Origin: Bacteroidia bacterium
GTDB taxonomy: Bacteria; Bacteroidota; Bacteroidia; B-17B0; Aurantibacillaceae
DNA: 9,410 nt
Direction: 5' to 3'
NCBI GenBank assembly: GCA_026418315.1
Contig: JAOABO010000070.1
Coordinates: forward strand, 1 to 9,410
Shown here: piece by piece, positions 1-6,610 of the stretch
Layout of the letters: every line of letters starts with the position of its first letter
Numbering within the stretch: position 1 is the stretch's first letter
The notes under the pieces: generated by a model
The model's database searches: none
What the model saw: only the letters and a program-made list of their open reading frames with translations
What the model was told of the DNA's origin: nothing
Position numbers and translations under genes: made by a program

Positions 1-786
1 ATCACCTGCACCATTAGTAATGGCATCAATTAAGTTACTATACTCACTTTTCATTTCTAATTTGACTTTACCCATTGTAACAGGAGTTTCTGTTTCCGGA
101 TAAACAATTTTTGCAATTACAAGTGCACCGGGCGCTGCCATCAAACTGGCCATAATCAATTTGGGTGCAAGATTCATTCCGGCCTGCGCTCCCATATTAG
201 CATACACAATCAAAATGCCACCTGCAATACAAGCCAAACTACCACTCATAGATGCTAATAATTCACTTTTAGTCATAGTAGAAAGATAGGGCCGTATCAT
301 TACCTGTGCCTCTACCTGTCCTACAAATGCACTAGCCACATTACTCAACGCTTCTGCTCCGCTTACTTTCATTATTTTATTCATCACCACCGCTATTCCA
401 GATATTATCTTTTGCATAATACCTAAATGATAAAGTATAGCCACCAGAGTAGTTACTAAAATAATGGTGGCCGTTACATTAAAAGCAAAAATAAATGTAT
501 GCGGTACTCTGTAATCCACTACTTCATTACCTGATACCGCAGCAATACCTCCATATACAAAATCTACTCCGCTTTTAGCAAATTGTTCTATTTTTTGCAT
601 TCCTTTTCCCAGTTGTTCAAAAAATATTTGTACCCATCGTATTTTCATTATAGACACTGCTATAATAACCTGTAAGAATAAACCACTTATCACCAAACGA
701 TAATTAATTTTCTTTTTATTATTTGAAAACAAATACGCAATACCAAGAATCAATACAAGCCCAATTAATCCGGTCAATCTTTCCAT
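1..786 (-). CDS. nupC: Concentrative nucleoside transporter (NupC/CNT family), 3'-truncated by window edge
   Basis: This encodes the first 262 residues of a CNT-family nucleoside:cation symporter, an inner-membrane protein that imports nucleosides. The frame is open from the ATG at 786 to the left edge, so the C-terminal part (families run about 400 residues) lies outside. Visible family features are an N-terminal hydrophobic helix (about 4-20), further helices near 30-47 and 97-119, the substrate-loop motif GQVEAQ (156-161) followed by IRPYL, the segment MSGSLACIAGG (180-190), MAAPGALVIAKI (216-227) and the start of the second-repeat motif AITNGAGD (255-262). The classical CNT loop reads GQTEAP, so T-to-V and P-to-Q changes are present here. 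It lies 80 bp downstream of trpS on the same strand, so it may be co-transcribed or use its own weak promoter. Family assignment is firm; the exact substrate is not. Confidence 0.9.
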   Translation of the reverse strand, partial: MERLTGLIGLVLILGIAYLFSNNKKKINYRLVISGLFLQVIIAVSIMKIRWVQIFFEQLGKGMQKIEQFAKSGVDFVYGGIAAVSGNEVVDYRVPHTFIFAFNVTATIILVTTLVAILYHLGIMQKIISGIAVVMNKIMKVSGAEALSNVASAFVGQVEAQVMIRPYLSTMTKSELLASMSGSLACIAGGILIVYANMGAQAGMNLAPKLIMASLMAAPGALVIAKIVYPETETPVTMGKVKLEMKSEYSNLIDAITNGAGD

Positions 787-804
787 TTATATTTGATTTT
801 GGCT

Positions 805-812
805 GAAAGGTA
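805..812 (-). promoter_or_regulatory. Possible weak -7 box for the nucleoside transporter gene
   Basis: Read on the minus strand this is TACCTTTC, which matches seven of eight positions of the Bacteroidota -7 element TANNTTTG. It lies 18 bases before the ATG at 786. No TTTG -33 element is visible at the right distance, so read-through from trpS is an equally good explanation. Confidence 0.25.
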
Positions 813-866
813 AGTATTTAAAATGATAGGATAAAACCTGAAGTGCTTTTTATAATGCCTAAAAAT

Positions 867-1841
867 TCAGAGAAACCCTAATACCTTTCTCACTTGATTT
901 ATTTTTTCTTTAGCAATGTTCCTTGCTTTTTCTTCGCCTTTTTGAAGTATTTGTTCTAAATATTCTTTTTTTTCAATGAGTTCAGAATATATTTTTCTTT
1001 GCTCTTTATATTTATTTAAAATCAATTCAAAAAGTGCAGTTTTGGCATGTCCGTATCCATAACCGCCTTTTAGATAATTGTTTTTCATAGATTCTGTTTC
1101 TTCTTTAGAAGCAAGCAAGGCGTATAATTTAAAAACATTACAAGTATCAGGATTTTTGGGCATTTCAAGTGGCGTGCTGTCGGTAACTATAGACATTACA
1201 ACTTTTTTTAATTCTTTTTCTGGCAAAAATATATTGATAAAATTATTGTATGACTTACTCATCTTTTGTCCATCTATGCCAGGCACTATCATCACTTCTT
1301 CTTTTATTTTCGCTTGTGGTAAAACAAAAATTTCCTGATTAACTATTCTATTAAATATAGACGCAATATCTCTTGTTATTTCAAGATGCTGTATCTGATC
1401 TTTACCTACAGGAACAATATCTGCATCATACAGTAAAATATCAGATGCCATTAAAACGGGGTATGTAAATAAGCCCGCATTGACTTCACTCAATCGGCTA
1501 CTTTTATCTTTGAATGAATGAGCATTAGCCAGCATGGGAAAAGGTGTAAAACAATTCAAATACCATGTCAATTCACACACCTCTGTTACTCTGCTTTGCC
1601 TGTAAAAATAATGCTTATTATAATCCAAACCAAACGCCAACCATGTTGCTGCCACTGCATAAGTGCTTTGTTGAATAAACTCTGCATTCTTAATAGACGT
1701 TAATGAATGCAGGTCTGCAATAAAATAAAACGATTCATTACCCGGCTCATTGCTTAATTCTATTGCCGGAATAATGGCTCCTAATATGTTTCCAAGATGT
1801 GGAATGTTAGTACTTTGTATACCTGTTAATATTCTTGCCAT
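867..1841 (-). CDS. trpS: Tryptophan--tRNA ligase
   Basis: Tryptophanyl-tRNA synthetase (class I) charges tRNA-Trp with tryptophan in the cytoplasm. The 324-residue product is normal for bacterial TrpS. From the ATG at 1841, the nucleotide-binding HIGH-type motif appears as PHLGN (residues 14-18) just after the opening MARILTGIQS. The VGKDQIQHLEITRDIA block, which helps bind substrate, lies near 145-160, and the second ATP motif KMSKS is intact at 193-197. The frame extends upstream to a TTG at 1871, but I chose ATG 1841. Family members start a few residues before the TGxQ motif, and the TTG falls inside a promoter-like element. The gene diverges from the glycosyltransferase gene, and the nucleoside transporter follows it on the same strand. 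No T-box or trp leader is apparent in the short upstream region. Confidence 0.96.
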   Translation of the reverse strand: MARILTGIQSTNIPHLGNILGAIIPAIELSNEPGNESFYFIADLHSLTSIKNAEFIQQSTYAVAATWLAFGLDYNKHYFYRQSRVTEVCELTWYLNCFTPFPMLANAHSFKDKSSRLSEVNAGLFTYPVLMASDILLYDADIVPVGKDQIQHLEITRDIASIFNRIVNQEIFVLPQAKIKEEVMIVPGIDGQKMSKSYNNFINIFLPEKELKKVVMSIVTDSTPLEMPKNPDTCNVFKLYALLASKEETESMKNNYLKGGYGYGHAKTALFELILNKYKEQRKIYSELIEKKEYLEQILQKGEEKARNIAKEKINQVRKVLGFL

Positions 1842-1868
1842 AGGTTGGCAATAATAGGTATTTTTTGA

Positions 1869-1877
1869 CAAACCATA
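1869..1877 (-). promoter_or_regulatory. Possible -7 box for trpS
   Basis: The minus strand reads TATGGTTTG, which is TA and TTTG separated by three bases instead of the usual two. It lies 27 bases before the chosen ATG, giving a leader of roughly 20 bases. There is no clear -33 TTTG, so this is a weak call. If right, the in-frame TTG at 1871-1869 is promoter sequence rather than a start codon. Confidence 0.3.
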
Positions 1878-1932
1878 GTTTTACAGTTTCATTTTTTATT
1901 TTATATCAATACTCCATTGTTCAGATAATGCT

Positions 1933-1964
1933 TTTGTTCAACATATTTAATTTACTTAGTTTTG
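1933..1964 (+). promoter_or_regulatory. Bacteroidota-type promoter for the GT2 gene
   Basis: TTTG at 1933-1936, a 20-base spacer, then TAGTTTTG at 1957-1964 match the Bacteroidota primary sigma consensus (TTTG, N19-21, TANNTTTG) completely. Transcription would start about 4-7 bases further on. That leaves only some 5-9 A-rich bases before the ATG at 1977, with no Shine-Dalgarno sequence. Confidence 0.75.
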
Positions 1965-1976
1965 TCAAAAAAATAA

Positions 1977-2933
1977 ATGCAACTATCTCTTGTCATTCCT
2001 TTAAAAGATGAATCTGAATCCTTAAATGAATTATATCAATGGATTTTAAAAATATTAGATACCCATTATACATTTGAAATTATTTTCATTGACGATGGAA
2101 GTAAAGACAATTCATGGGAAATCATTCAGTCGCTTATCAGTCAGGATAGCCGTGTTAAAGGCATAAAGTTTATGCGGAATTATGGCAAGTCCGCGGCACT
2201 ACAGGTAGGTTTTGAACATGCACAAGGTGAAGTAGTTATTACAATGGACGCAGATTTACAAGACAGCCCGGAAGAAATCCCTGCATTGTATAAAATGATA
2301 GTAGAACAAAATTATGACTTAGTAAGCGGATGGAAAAAAATTAGACATGACAATGTAGTGACTAAAAATATACCATCTAAAATATATAATGCTGCAGTAA
2401 GATTTTCAAGTGGTATTCATTTACACGATTTTAACTGTGGACTAAAAGCTTATAAAAAAAGAGTAGTAAAAAGCATAGAAGTATACGGTGAAATGCACCG
2501 CTTTATTCCTGTAATGGCAAAATATGCGGGCTTTGATAAAATAGGAGAAAAAGTAGTGCAACATTACCCACGAAAATATGGGAAAAGTAAATTCGGATGG
2601 GAAAGATTTATCAATGGCTTTTTAGATTTACTTACCATCATGTTTATGTCAAAATTCGGGAAAAAACCCATGCATTTTTTTGGTTCAATAGGCACTATGA
2701 TGTTTTTGGTTGGTTTAAGTGCCAGTGTATATTTAGGTGCAGAAAAATTATACCGGGTATATCATCATTTACCAGCCCGATTAATTACACAAAGACCATC
2801 TTTTTATATAGCATTGAGCTGCACTATTTTAGGTACTATGTTGTTCATTGCCGGTTTTTTAGGTGAAATGATCAACCGAAATTCTACTATACGAAATAAG
2901 TACCTGATAGAAGAAAAAAAGAATTTTGAATAA
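1977..2933 (+). CDS. GT2 glycosyltransferase, polyprenyl-phosphate sugar synthase type (DPM1/ArnC/GtrB-like)
   Basis: This 318-residue membrane-anchored family-2 glycosyltransferase probably moves a sugar from a nucleotide donor to polyprenyl phosphate on the cytoplasmic face, supplying lipid-linked sugar for envelope glycans. The GT-A domain fills residues 1-225. LSLVIPLKDES opens the fold, DDGSKDNS (39-46) is the nucleotide-binding acidic motif, and DADLQDSPEEIP (91-102) is the DXD-type metal site of the DPM1/ArnC subgroup. DFNCGLKAY (151-159), HRFIPVMA (174-181) and HYPRKYGKSKFG (196-207) are also characteristic of that subgroup. Two C-terminal transmembrane helices lie at about 232-254 and 275-297. 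Start ATG 1977 fits the family N-terminus. The stop overlaps the next gene's start (TAATG), which implies translational coupling. Sugar identity cannot be told from the sequence. It is not arnC specifically, as no arn neighbours are present. Confidence 0.9.
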   Translation: MQLSLVIPLKDESESLNELYQWILKILDTHYTFEIIFIDDGSKDNSWEIIQSLISQDSRVKGIKFMRNYGKSAALQVGFEHAQGEVVITMDADLQDSPEEIPALYKMIVEQNYDLVSGWKKIRHDNVVTKNIPSKIYNAAVRFSSGIHLHDFNCGLKAYKKRVVKSIEVYGEMHRFIPVMAKYAGFDKIGEKVVQHYPRKYGKSKFGWERFINGFLDLLTIMFMSKFGKKPMHFFGSIGTMMFLVGLSASVYLGAEKLYRVYHHLPARLITQRPSFYIALSCTILGTMLFIAGFLGEMINRNSTIRNKYLIEEKKNFE

Positions 2934-3523
2934 TGTCTGATTATAATGATAATGATGAACTCAAACAAATCAAGCGTGAAATTATTTTATTGAAAAGAAA
3001 AATAGAACATTTAAAGTTTAAAAACTCATTTTTATTTAAATTCCTGAATACTGTCAATATTGCCATTTTTATATTGTACTTTCAATTTATTTCATCTTAT
3101 ATCTTTGACTTTAATCTCTCTGATGTATTGAATTCAAATATTCAGTTCAATGTATATAAATACCAATCTGAGTCAATAAAAATATACACCATCAAATTCA
3201 AATATTATGATTATTTTTTCAGAGTAAAAATCAATAAAACATTAGACAAGAGCGTCGTTTATTCAGATGCCGTAATCACCAAAGACCCTTTTTTTCAAAT
3301 CCCACAAAAGTTCAAATTAAAAAACTATTCTTCTCAATGGTTTTTTGTTAATGAATCACTCGGCATTCTTACTATATGTGCTATCATCGTTTTTGTTCAA
3401 GGAATCGCTTACCTTTACAGACAAAACGAGTATTATTACCCATTATTTTCTATTTCTTTGTTATCTGTTTTATCTTTCATAGGCATTGTCTTTTTTTCTT
3501 TATATATTCATAATTTTATTTAA
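2933..3523 (+). CDS. Hypothetical membrane protein with N-terminal coiled coil, coupled to the GT2 gene
   Basis: I do not recognise this 196-residue protein. Residues 8-31 form a charged, leucine/isoleucine-spaced stretch likely to be a short coiled coil. A hydrophobic segment follows at about 36-58, then a polar, tyrosine/phenylalanine-rich region of about 80 residues (60-140), and two more likely membrane helices at about 143-161 and 170-192. With a basic N-terminal part in the cytoplasm, the middle region would face the periplasm. The start ATG overlaps the glycosyltransferase stop (TAATG), so the two are almost certainly co-translated. This suggests an accessory role in lipid-linked sugar synthesis or use. 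It is unlike GtrA-type flippases, which are about 120 residues of mostly membrane helices. The gene is real by context and length; its function is unknown. Confidence 0.8.
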   Translation: MSDYNDNDELKQIKREIILLKRKIEHLKFKNSFLFKFLNTVNIAIFILYFQFISSYIFDFNLSDVLNSNIQFNVYKYQSESIKIYTIKFKYYDYFFRVKINKTLDKSVVYSDAVITKDPFFQIPQKFKLKNYSSQWFFVNESLGILTICAIIVFVQGIAYLYRQNEYYYPLFSISLLSVLSFIGIVFFSLYIHNFI

Positions 3524-3578
3524 AAAATTAATTTTATTTCAATATAAGCAAAAAATTCTTTTGCTTTGCTGCACAAAC

Positions 3579-3587
3579 TAATACTTG
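3579..3587 (+). promoter_or_regulatory. Possible -7 region for the first ompH gene
   Basis: TAATACTTG is an imperfect relative of TANNTTTG, and TTTG occurs upstream at 3560-3563. It ends only three bases before the ATG at 3591, so if used the mRNA would be leaderless. The 67-bp gap before ompH must hold a promoter unless the gene is read from the operon upstream. Confidence 0.35.
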
Positions 3588-3590
3588 CAG

Positions 3591-4121
3591 ATGAAAAAAA
3601 TACTTGTTCTGCTTATAGCTTCATTTTTAGGTGTGAGCATGTTGCATGCTCAAAAAACAGGATACGTAGATACCGATTACATTTTGAACAACATACCTGA
3701 ATATAAAAATGCTCAGGAAACATTAGACAAATTAGCCGCCGACTGGCAAAAGGAAATAGACGCCAAATATGCAGAAATTGACAAACTATACAAAGCATAC
3801 CAGGCCGATGCCCTCTTACTAACAGAAGAAATCAGAAAAAAGAGAGAAAATGAAATTATCAACAAAGAAAAAGAAGTAAGAGAACTTCAAAAACAAAGGT
3901 TTGGAGTAGATGGAGAACTATTTAAAAAAAGACAAGAGCTTGTTAAACCCATACAAGACAAAGTGTACAATGCTATTAAAGCAGTAGCAGAAAAAAAAGG
4001 AATTGCTTTTGTGTTTGACAAAGCCGGAGCAGTAACCTTACTTTATTCCAATAACAAGTATGACTTAAGTGAAGAAGTAATAAAAGAACTTGGAATCAAT
4101 AAAAATAAATCAAAAAAATAA
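3591..4121 (+). CDS. ompH: OmpH/Skp-family periplasmic chaperone (first of two)
   Basis: This 176-residue Skp/OmpH-like periplasmic chaperone is expected to hold unfolded outer-membrane proteins on their way to the BAM complex. Residues 1-20 are a signal peptide (MKK, hydrophobic core, LHA) with predicted cleavage before Q21. The mature protein starts with the family opening, a beta strand GYVDTDYILNNIPEY, and continues into a long Lys/Glu-rich coiled coil (about 40-130) that forms the tentacles. It closes with the family strand region GIAFVFDKAGAVTLLYS (137-153). Start ATG 3591 was preferred over an in-frame TTG two codons upstream, because MKKILVLLIA is a classic signal peptide start. A second homologue follows after 28 bp, so the two form an operon. 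In many Bacteroidota such pairs sit beside bamA, but no bamA is seen in this window. Confidence 0.92.
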   Translation: MKKILVLLIASFLGVSMLHAQKTGYVDTDYILNNIPEYKNAQETLDKLAADWQKEIDAKYAEIDKLYKAYQADALLLTEEIRKKRENEIINKEKEVRELQKQRFGVDGELFKKRQELVKPIQDKVYNAIKAVAEKKGIAFVFDKAGAVTLLYSNNKYDLSEEVIKELGINKNKSKK

Positions 4122-4149
4122 ATCAACCTAACCCTTAAAACCTAACACT

Positions 4150-4749
4150 ATGACACTTCAAAAATTCATTGTAACAGCCGGAATCTGCTTAAGTATCAAC
4201 ACCATCAGTTTTGCACAAAAAATTGCACATATCAGTTTAGATTCATTGGTAAGCGGAATGCCAGAAACCAAAACCGCAAAAGAGTATGCTCAAAATTACC
4301 TAAAAGACCTGGAAAAAACTGTGATTTCAATGGAACAAGAATTACAAACCAAATACAATGATTATTTAGCCAACGAAGCCACCATGAACGATTTAGTAAA
4401 AAAAACCAAGCAGGAAGAACTTCAAACACTTCAAAAAAGAATAGAAGATTTTAAAGCACAGGCACAACAAGATTATCAGGCAAAATATCAAATGCTTATC
4501 AATCCTATTCTTGAAAAAGCCAAAAAAGCCATTGAAACAGTAGCAAAAGAAAATGGTTATAAATACGTTTTGGATTCCAGCGCTGGCTTTATATTGTATT
4601 CTGAACCCTCTGACGATATATTACCCTTCGTAAAGAAAAAATTAGATTCTATGCCACCTGCTAACTTGCCAGGAACTAATAATAATCAGGATAAAGGAAA
4701 CAATAAACCTGCCCCATCACCTGCCAATAATAAAGGTGGAAAAAAATAA
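4150..4749 (+). CDS. ompH: OmpH/Skp-family periplasmic chaperone (second of two)
   Basis: This is a 199-residue paralogue of the preceding gene with the same plan. It has a signal peptide at 1-22 (cleavage SFA before Q23), the N-terminal strand IAHISLDSLVSGMPET, and a Glu/Lys/Gln coiled coil at about 42-130. The conserved end strand is GYKYVLDSSAGFILYSEPSDDI (136-157). It differs in carrying a disordered tail from about 168 onward, rich in Pro, Asn, Gly and Lys. Sequence divergence between the two copies is large outside the shared motifs, so this is an old duplication. They may form mixed trimers or serve different clients, but that is inference. The spacing of 28 bp and shared strand indicate co-transcription. 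No terminator is visible before ssb. Confidence 0.9.
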   Translation: MTLQKFIVTAGICLSINTISFAQKIAHISLDSLVSGMPETKTAKEYAQNYLKDLEKTVISMEQELQTKYNDYLANEATMNDLVKKTKQEELQTLQKRIEDFKAQAQQDYQAKYQMLINPILEKAKKAIETVAKENGYKYVLDSSAGFILYSEPSDDILPFVKKKLDSMPPANLPGTNNNQDKGNNKPAPSPANNKGGKK

Positions 4750-4781
4750 TGCTCCATTAACACAATAAAAAAAATTTTATA

Positions 4782-4789
4782 TAACTTTG
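4782..4789 (+). promoter_or_regulatory. -7 box upstream of ssb
   Basis: TAACTTTG is an exact match to TANNTTTG. Transcription would begin near 4795, leaving a leader of about 20 A-rich bases before ATG 4817. There is no clear TTTG at the -33 distance (the site reads TTAACA), so strength is uncertain. This suggests ssb is transcribed separately from the ompH pair. Confidence 0.55.
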
Positions 4790-4816
4790 CAAAACTGAAA
4801 ATTAAAAAATACCACT

Positions 4817-5257
4817 ATGGCAAATGTAAACAAAGTTATCCTCATCGGAAATGTAGGAAGAGACCCCGAAATCCGGTACATGAATAACAATGTACCAAAA
4901 GCAACCTTCATAATGGCTACTCACGAATACTTCAAAGATAGCCAGGGAAGAAAAGTAGAGCAAACTGAATGGCATAATATTGTATGTTGGCGAGCGTTAG
5001 CAGAAATCGCTCAAAAAATTCTCAAGAAAGGAATGAAAGTATACGTAGAAGGCCGACTACAAACAAGACATTGGGTAGATAAAAATGGTAATAAAAGACA
5101 AATTACCGAAATTGTTGCAGATAATTTTATTGTAATAAGAAAAATATACAATAAACAAGAAGAACAAGAACTGGCAAATGAAACAGTTACTACAAAAGAA
5201 ATCATTAATGATAATTCAGAACCAGCTAATACAGATAATTTAAATGCGTCTGTATAA
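4817..5257 (+). CDS. ssb: Single-stranded DNA-binding protein, short form without acidic tip
   Basis: SSB binds single-stranded DNA as a homotetramer in replication, repair and recombination. The OB-fold fills residues 1-110 and shows the family blocks NKVILIGNVGRDPEIRY (5-21), TEWHNIVCWRALAEIA (50-65), KGMKVYVEGRLQTRHW (71-86) and ITEIVADNFIVI (96-107). The tail is only about 36 residues and ends in NTDNLNASV. The conserved acidic DDxPF-type tip, which recruits repair and replication partners in canonical SSBs, is absent. It may therefore be a secondary paralogue, with the main SSB elsewhere in the genome. Alternatively, this lineage may use a divergent tip. Start ATG 4817 fits the family N-terminus (MANVNKV). 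The gene has its own -7 box and ends at a strong terminator. Confidence 0.93.
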   Translation: MANVNKVILIGNVGRDPEIRYMNNNVPKATFIMATHEYFKDSQGRKVEQTEWHNIVCWRALAEIAQKILKKGMKVYVEGRLQTRHWVDKNGNKRQITEIVADNFIVIRKIYNKQEEQELANETVTTKEIINDNSEPANTDNLNASV

Positions 5258-5275
5258 ATTCAATCGAAATGCATT

Positions 5276-5310
5276 AAAAAGCCCTGAATAAATTCAGGGC
5301 TTTTTTATTT
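5276..5310. terminator. Bidirectional intrinsic terminator between convergent genes
   Basis: GCCCTGAA (5281-5288) pairs perfectly with TTCAGGGC (5293-5300) around a TAAA loop. Flanking A (5276-5280) and T (5301-5306) tracts extend the stem to 13 bp and supply a U-run in either direction. It lies 18 bases after the ssb stop. The stop codon of the convergent gene (5305-5307) overlaps its T-run. Confidence 0.92.
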
Positions 5311-6600
5311 TATATCTTTTAGCCAATGGTATAGTATTGTTACAGTATGTATAGACAATTTAAAACCATGTAATTCCATCCACACAGGACAAATGATGTT
5401 GTTAAATGCCGATACAGCAATGTAATCACCAAAAAAAACAAAAGGATTTGGATGAAACGGTTTTTCATTTATTTTATAATTTTTAAATGTCTCTCCTCCG
5501 TCGGTAGATACTGCTAAATATACATCCGTTTTGTGATCAGAATGATTTCTTCTGTCATAAAACACCACATATAAATAACCCGTTACCGGATCAATAGTCA
5601 TCATTGGCATAAATTGTTCTCTTTTGGTTGTATCATCATTTATTTTTATTCTATTACTCCATGTTTTCCCCCCATCTTCAGATTTTACTAACCATATATT
5701 TTTATCATTATCTTTCTCATCTCCAAAACAAATGTAAATATTACCTGCGTGTGGACTTCGCGGGTTATTATCACATACTAAAAAAGGTAAACTATTGCAA
5801 CGAAATAATCCACCCACTTTCATGTCCCACCCTCCATAAATGGTATCAATTCTCATTTCGGGCTGTAAAAAACTTTGCCCACCATCTTTTGAATAAGTAA
5901 ACATCAGGCCTTTCTTGCCTGCCCATGCTACGTATATTTCTCCATTTAACCCTGTATAAGGTGTTGCTCCTTCTACAGTTTCATCACCATCTCTACAATC
6001 TCCTGCATAATGTGAAATTCTTTTGGGTTCAGACCAGGTACGACCATTATCTTTTGACATAGAGAATAGAATAACAGAACTATCCTGTGGTTTTTTACTA
6101 CCATATTTATCAAACTGCGTCCATGTAACATAAATGGTATTTGTTTTTTTATCAAAATACGCCCAATGTTTGTCTTGATTTTTTTCTCCGTTTTTACCAA
6201 TGCCAACACAATAATTAAAAGTTTTTCCAAAATCAGAAGAAGATTGCACCACTATTCTGTCTATCCAATTGCCGTCTTTTACTATATTTTTATTTGGATT
6301 AGACAAATGAAAATAATAAAAAGTATGAGCAGTATCCCATAAAAGTACCGGATCTCCATATACACCATATTCTTCACAAACTAATTTTTGATACGTCCAT
6401 GTTTTGCCCGTATCGCTACTTAAATATAATTGGTTTATGTTGGCACCCACAACAATTTGCGCAGGGTTTTTAGGATTGATGGCCACACTCACTTCTTCTG
6501 GTTCTTCTTTATCAGAAATGGTTACTACCTTAAATGGCAACTGTGCCATCACTTTCCACGCCATCAATAGAAAAAAAATAATATAAAGGACACTCTTCAT
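5305..6600 (-). CDS. Secreted six-Asp-box (BNR-repeat, sialidase-fold) protein
   Basis: This 431-residue exported protein is built as a six-bladed sialidase-type beta-propeller. Residues 1-19 are a signal peptide, with predicted cleavage VMA before Q20. Six Asp-box turns of the form SxDxGxTW/F appear: SSDTGKTW (61-68), SSDFGKTF (121-128), SKDNGRTW (182-189), SKDGGQSF (237-244), SEDGGKTW (307-314) and STDGGETF (365-372). I do not see the N-terminal RIP-type arginine motif of true sialidases, so neuraminidase activity is doubtful. Glycan binding or another hydrolase or lyase role is possible. There is no type IX secretion C-terminal domain or lipobox, so it may remain periplasmic or be released. 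The frame extends upstream to 6627, but ATG 6600 gives a clean signal peptide. It is divergent from the GSCFA gene and convergent with ssb. Confidence 0.85.
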   Translation of the reverse strand: MKSVLYIIFFLLMAWKVMAQLPFKVVTISDKEEPEEVSVAINPKNPAQIVVGANINQLYLSSDTGKTWTYQKLVCEEYGVYGDPVLLWDTAHTFYYFHLSNPNKNIVKDGNWIDRIVVQSSSDFGKTFNYCVGIGKNGEKNQDKHWAYFDKKTNTIYVTWTQFDKYGSKKPQDSSVILFSMSKDNGRTWSEPKRISHYAGDCRDGDETVEGATPYTGLNGEIYVAWAGKKGLMFTYSKDGGQSFLQPEMRIDTIYGGWDMKVGGLFRCNSLPFLVCDNNPRSPHAGNIYICFGDEKDNDKNIWLVKSEDGGKTWSNRIKINDDTTKREQFMPMMTIDPVTGYLYVVFYDRRNHSDHKTDVYLAVSTDGGETFKNYKINEKPFHPNPFVFFGDYIAVSAFNNIICPVWMELHGFKLSIHTVTILYHWLKDIK

Positions 6601-6610
6601 ATACCTCTTA

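Noticed and set aside
1078..1703. Plus-strand open frames antisense to trpS (1078-1338, 1518-1703).
   Set aside because: They are shadows of a confidently identified gene, with no family motifs or promoter.
1842..1871. TTG start at 1871 giving a 334-residue TrpS.
   Set aside because: The added residues do not resemble the family N-terminus, and the TTG lies in a promoter-like element; ATG 1841 fits.
1842..1976. T-box or trp attenuator between trpS and the GT2 gene.
   Set aside because: The leader is only about 20-30 bases, too short for a T-box, and no specifier stem or terminator hairpin is visible.
2933..3523. GtrA-type flippase identity for the GT2 partner.
   Set aside because: It is too long, has a roughly 80-residue polar segment between helices, and lacks the four closely spaced helices of GtrA.
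3524..3540. AAAATTAATTTT palindrome as a terminator for the GT2 operon.
   Set aside because: It is all A/T with no loop or GC stem, so it cannot be told from background composition.
5628..6230. Open frames overlapping the Asp-box gene on both strands (5628-5900 plus, 5973-6230 minus).
   Set aside because: The overlapping frame carries six conserved Asp-boxes; these products show only low-complexity, unpatterned sequence.
5305..6600. Assignment as an active neuraminidase (nanH) in a sialic-acid locus.
   Set aside because: No RIP motif was seen and no nan genes are nearby; Asp-boxes alone show the fold, not the activity.
6603..6609. AAGAGG on the minus strand as a Shine-Dalgarno site for the Asp-box gene.
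   Set aside because: It is the only such match in the window, in a phylum that seldom uses Shine-Dalgarno pairing; probably chance.
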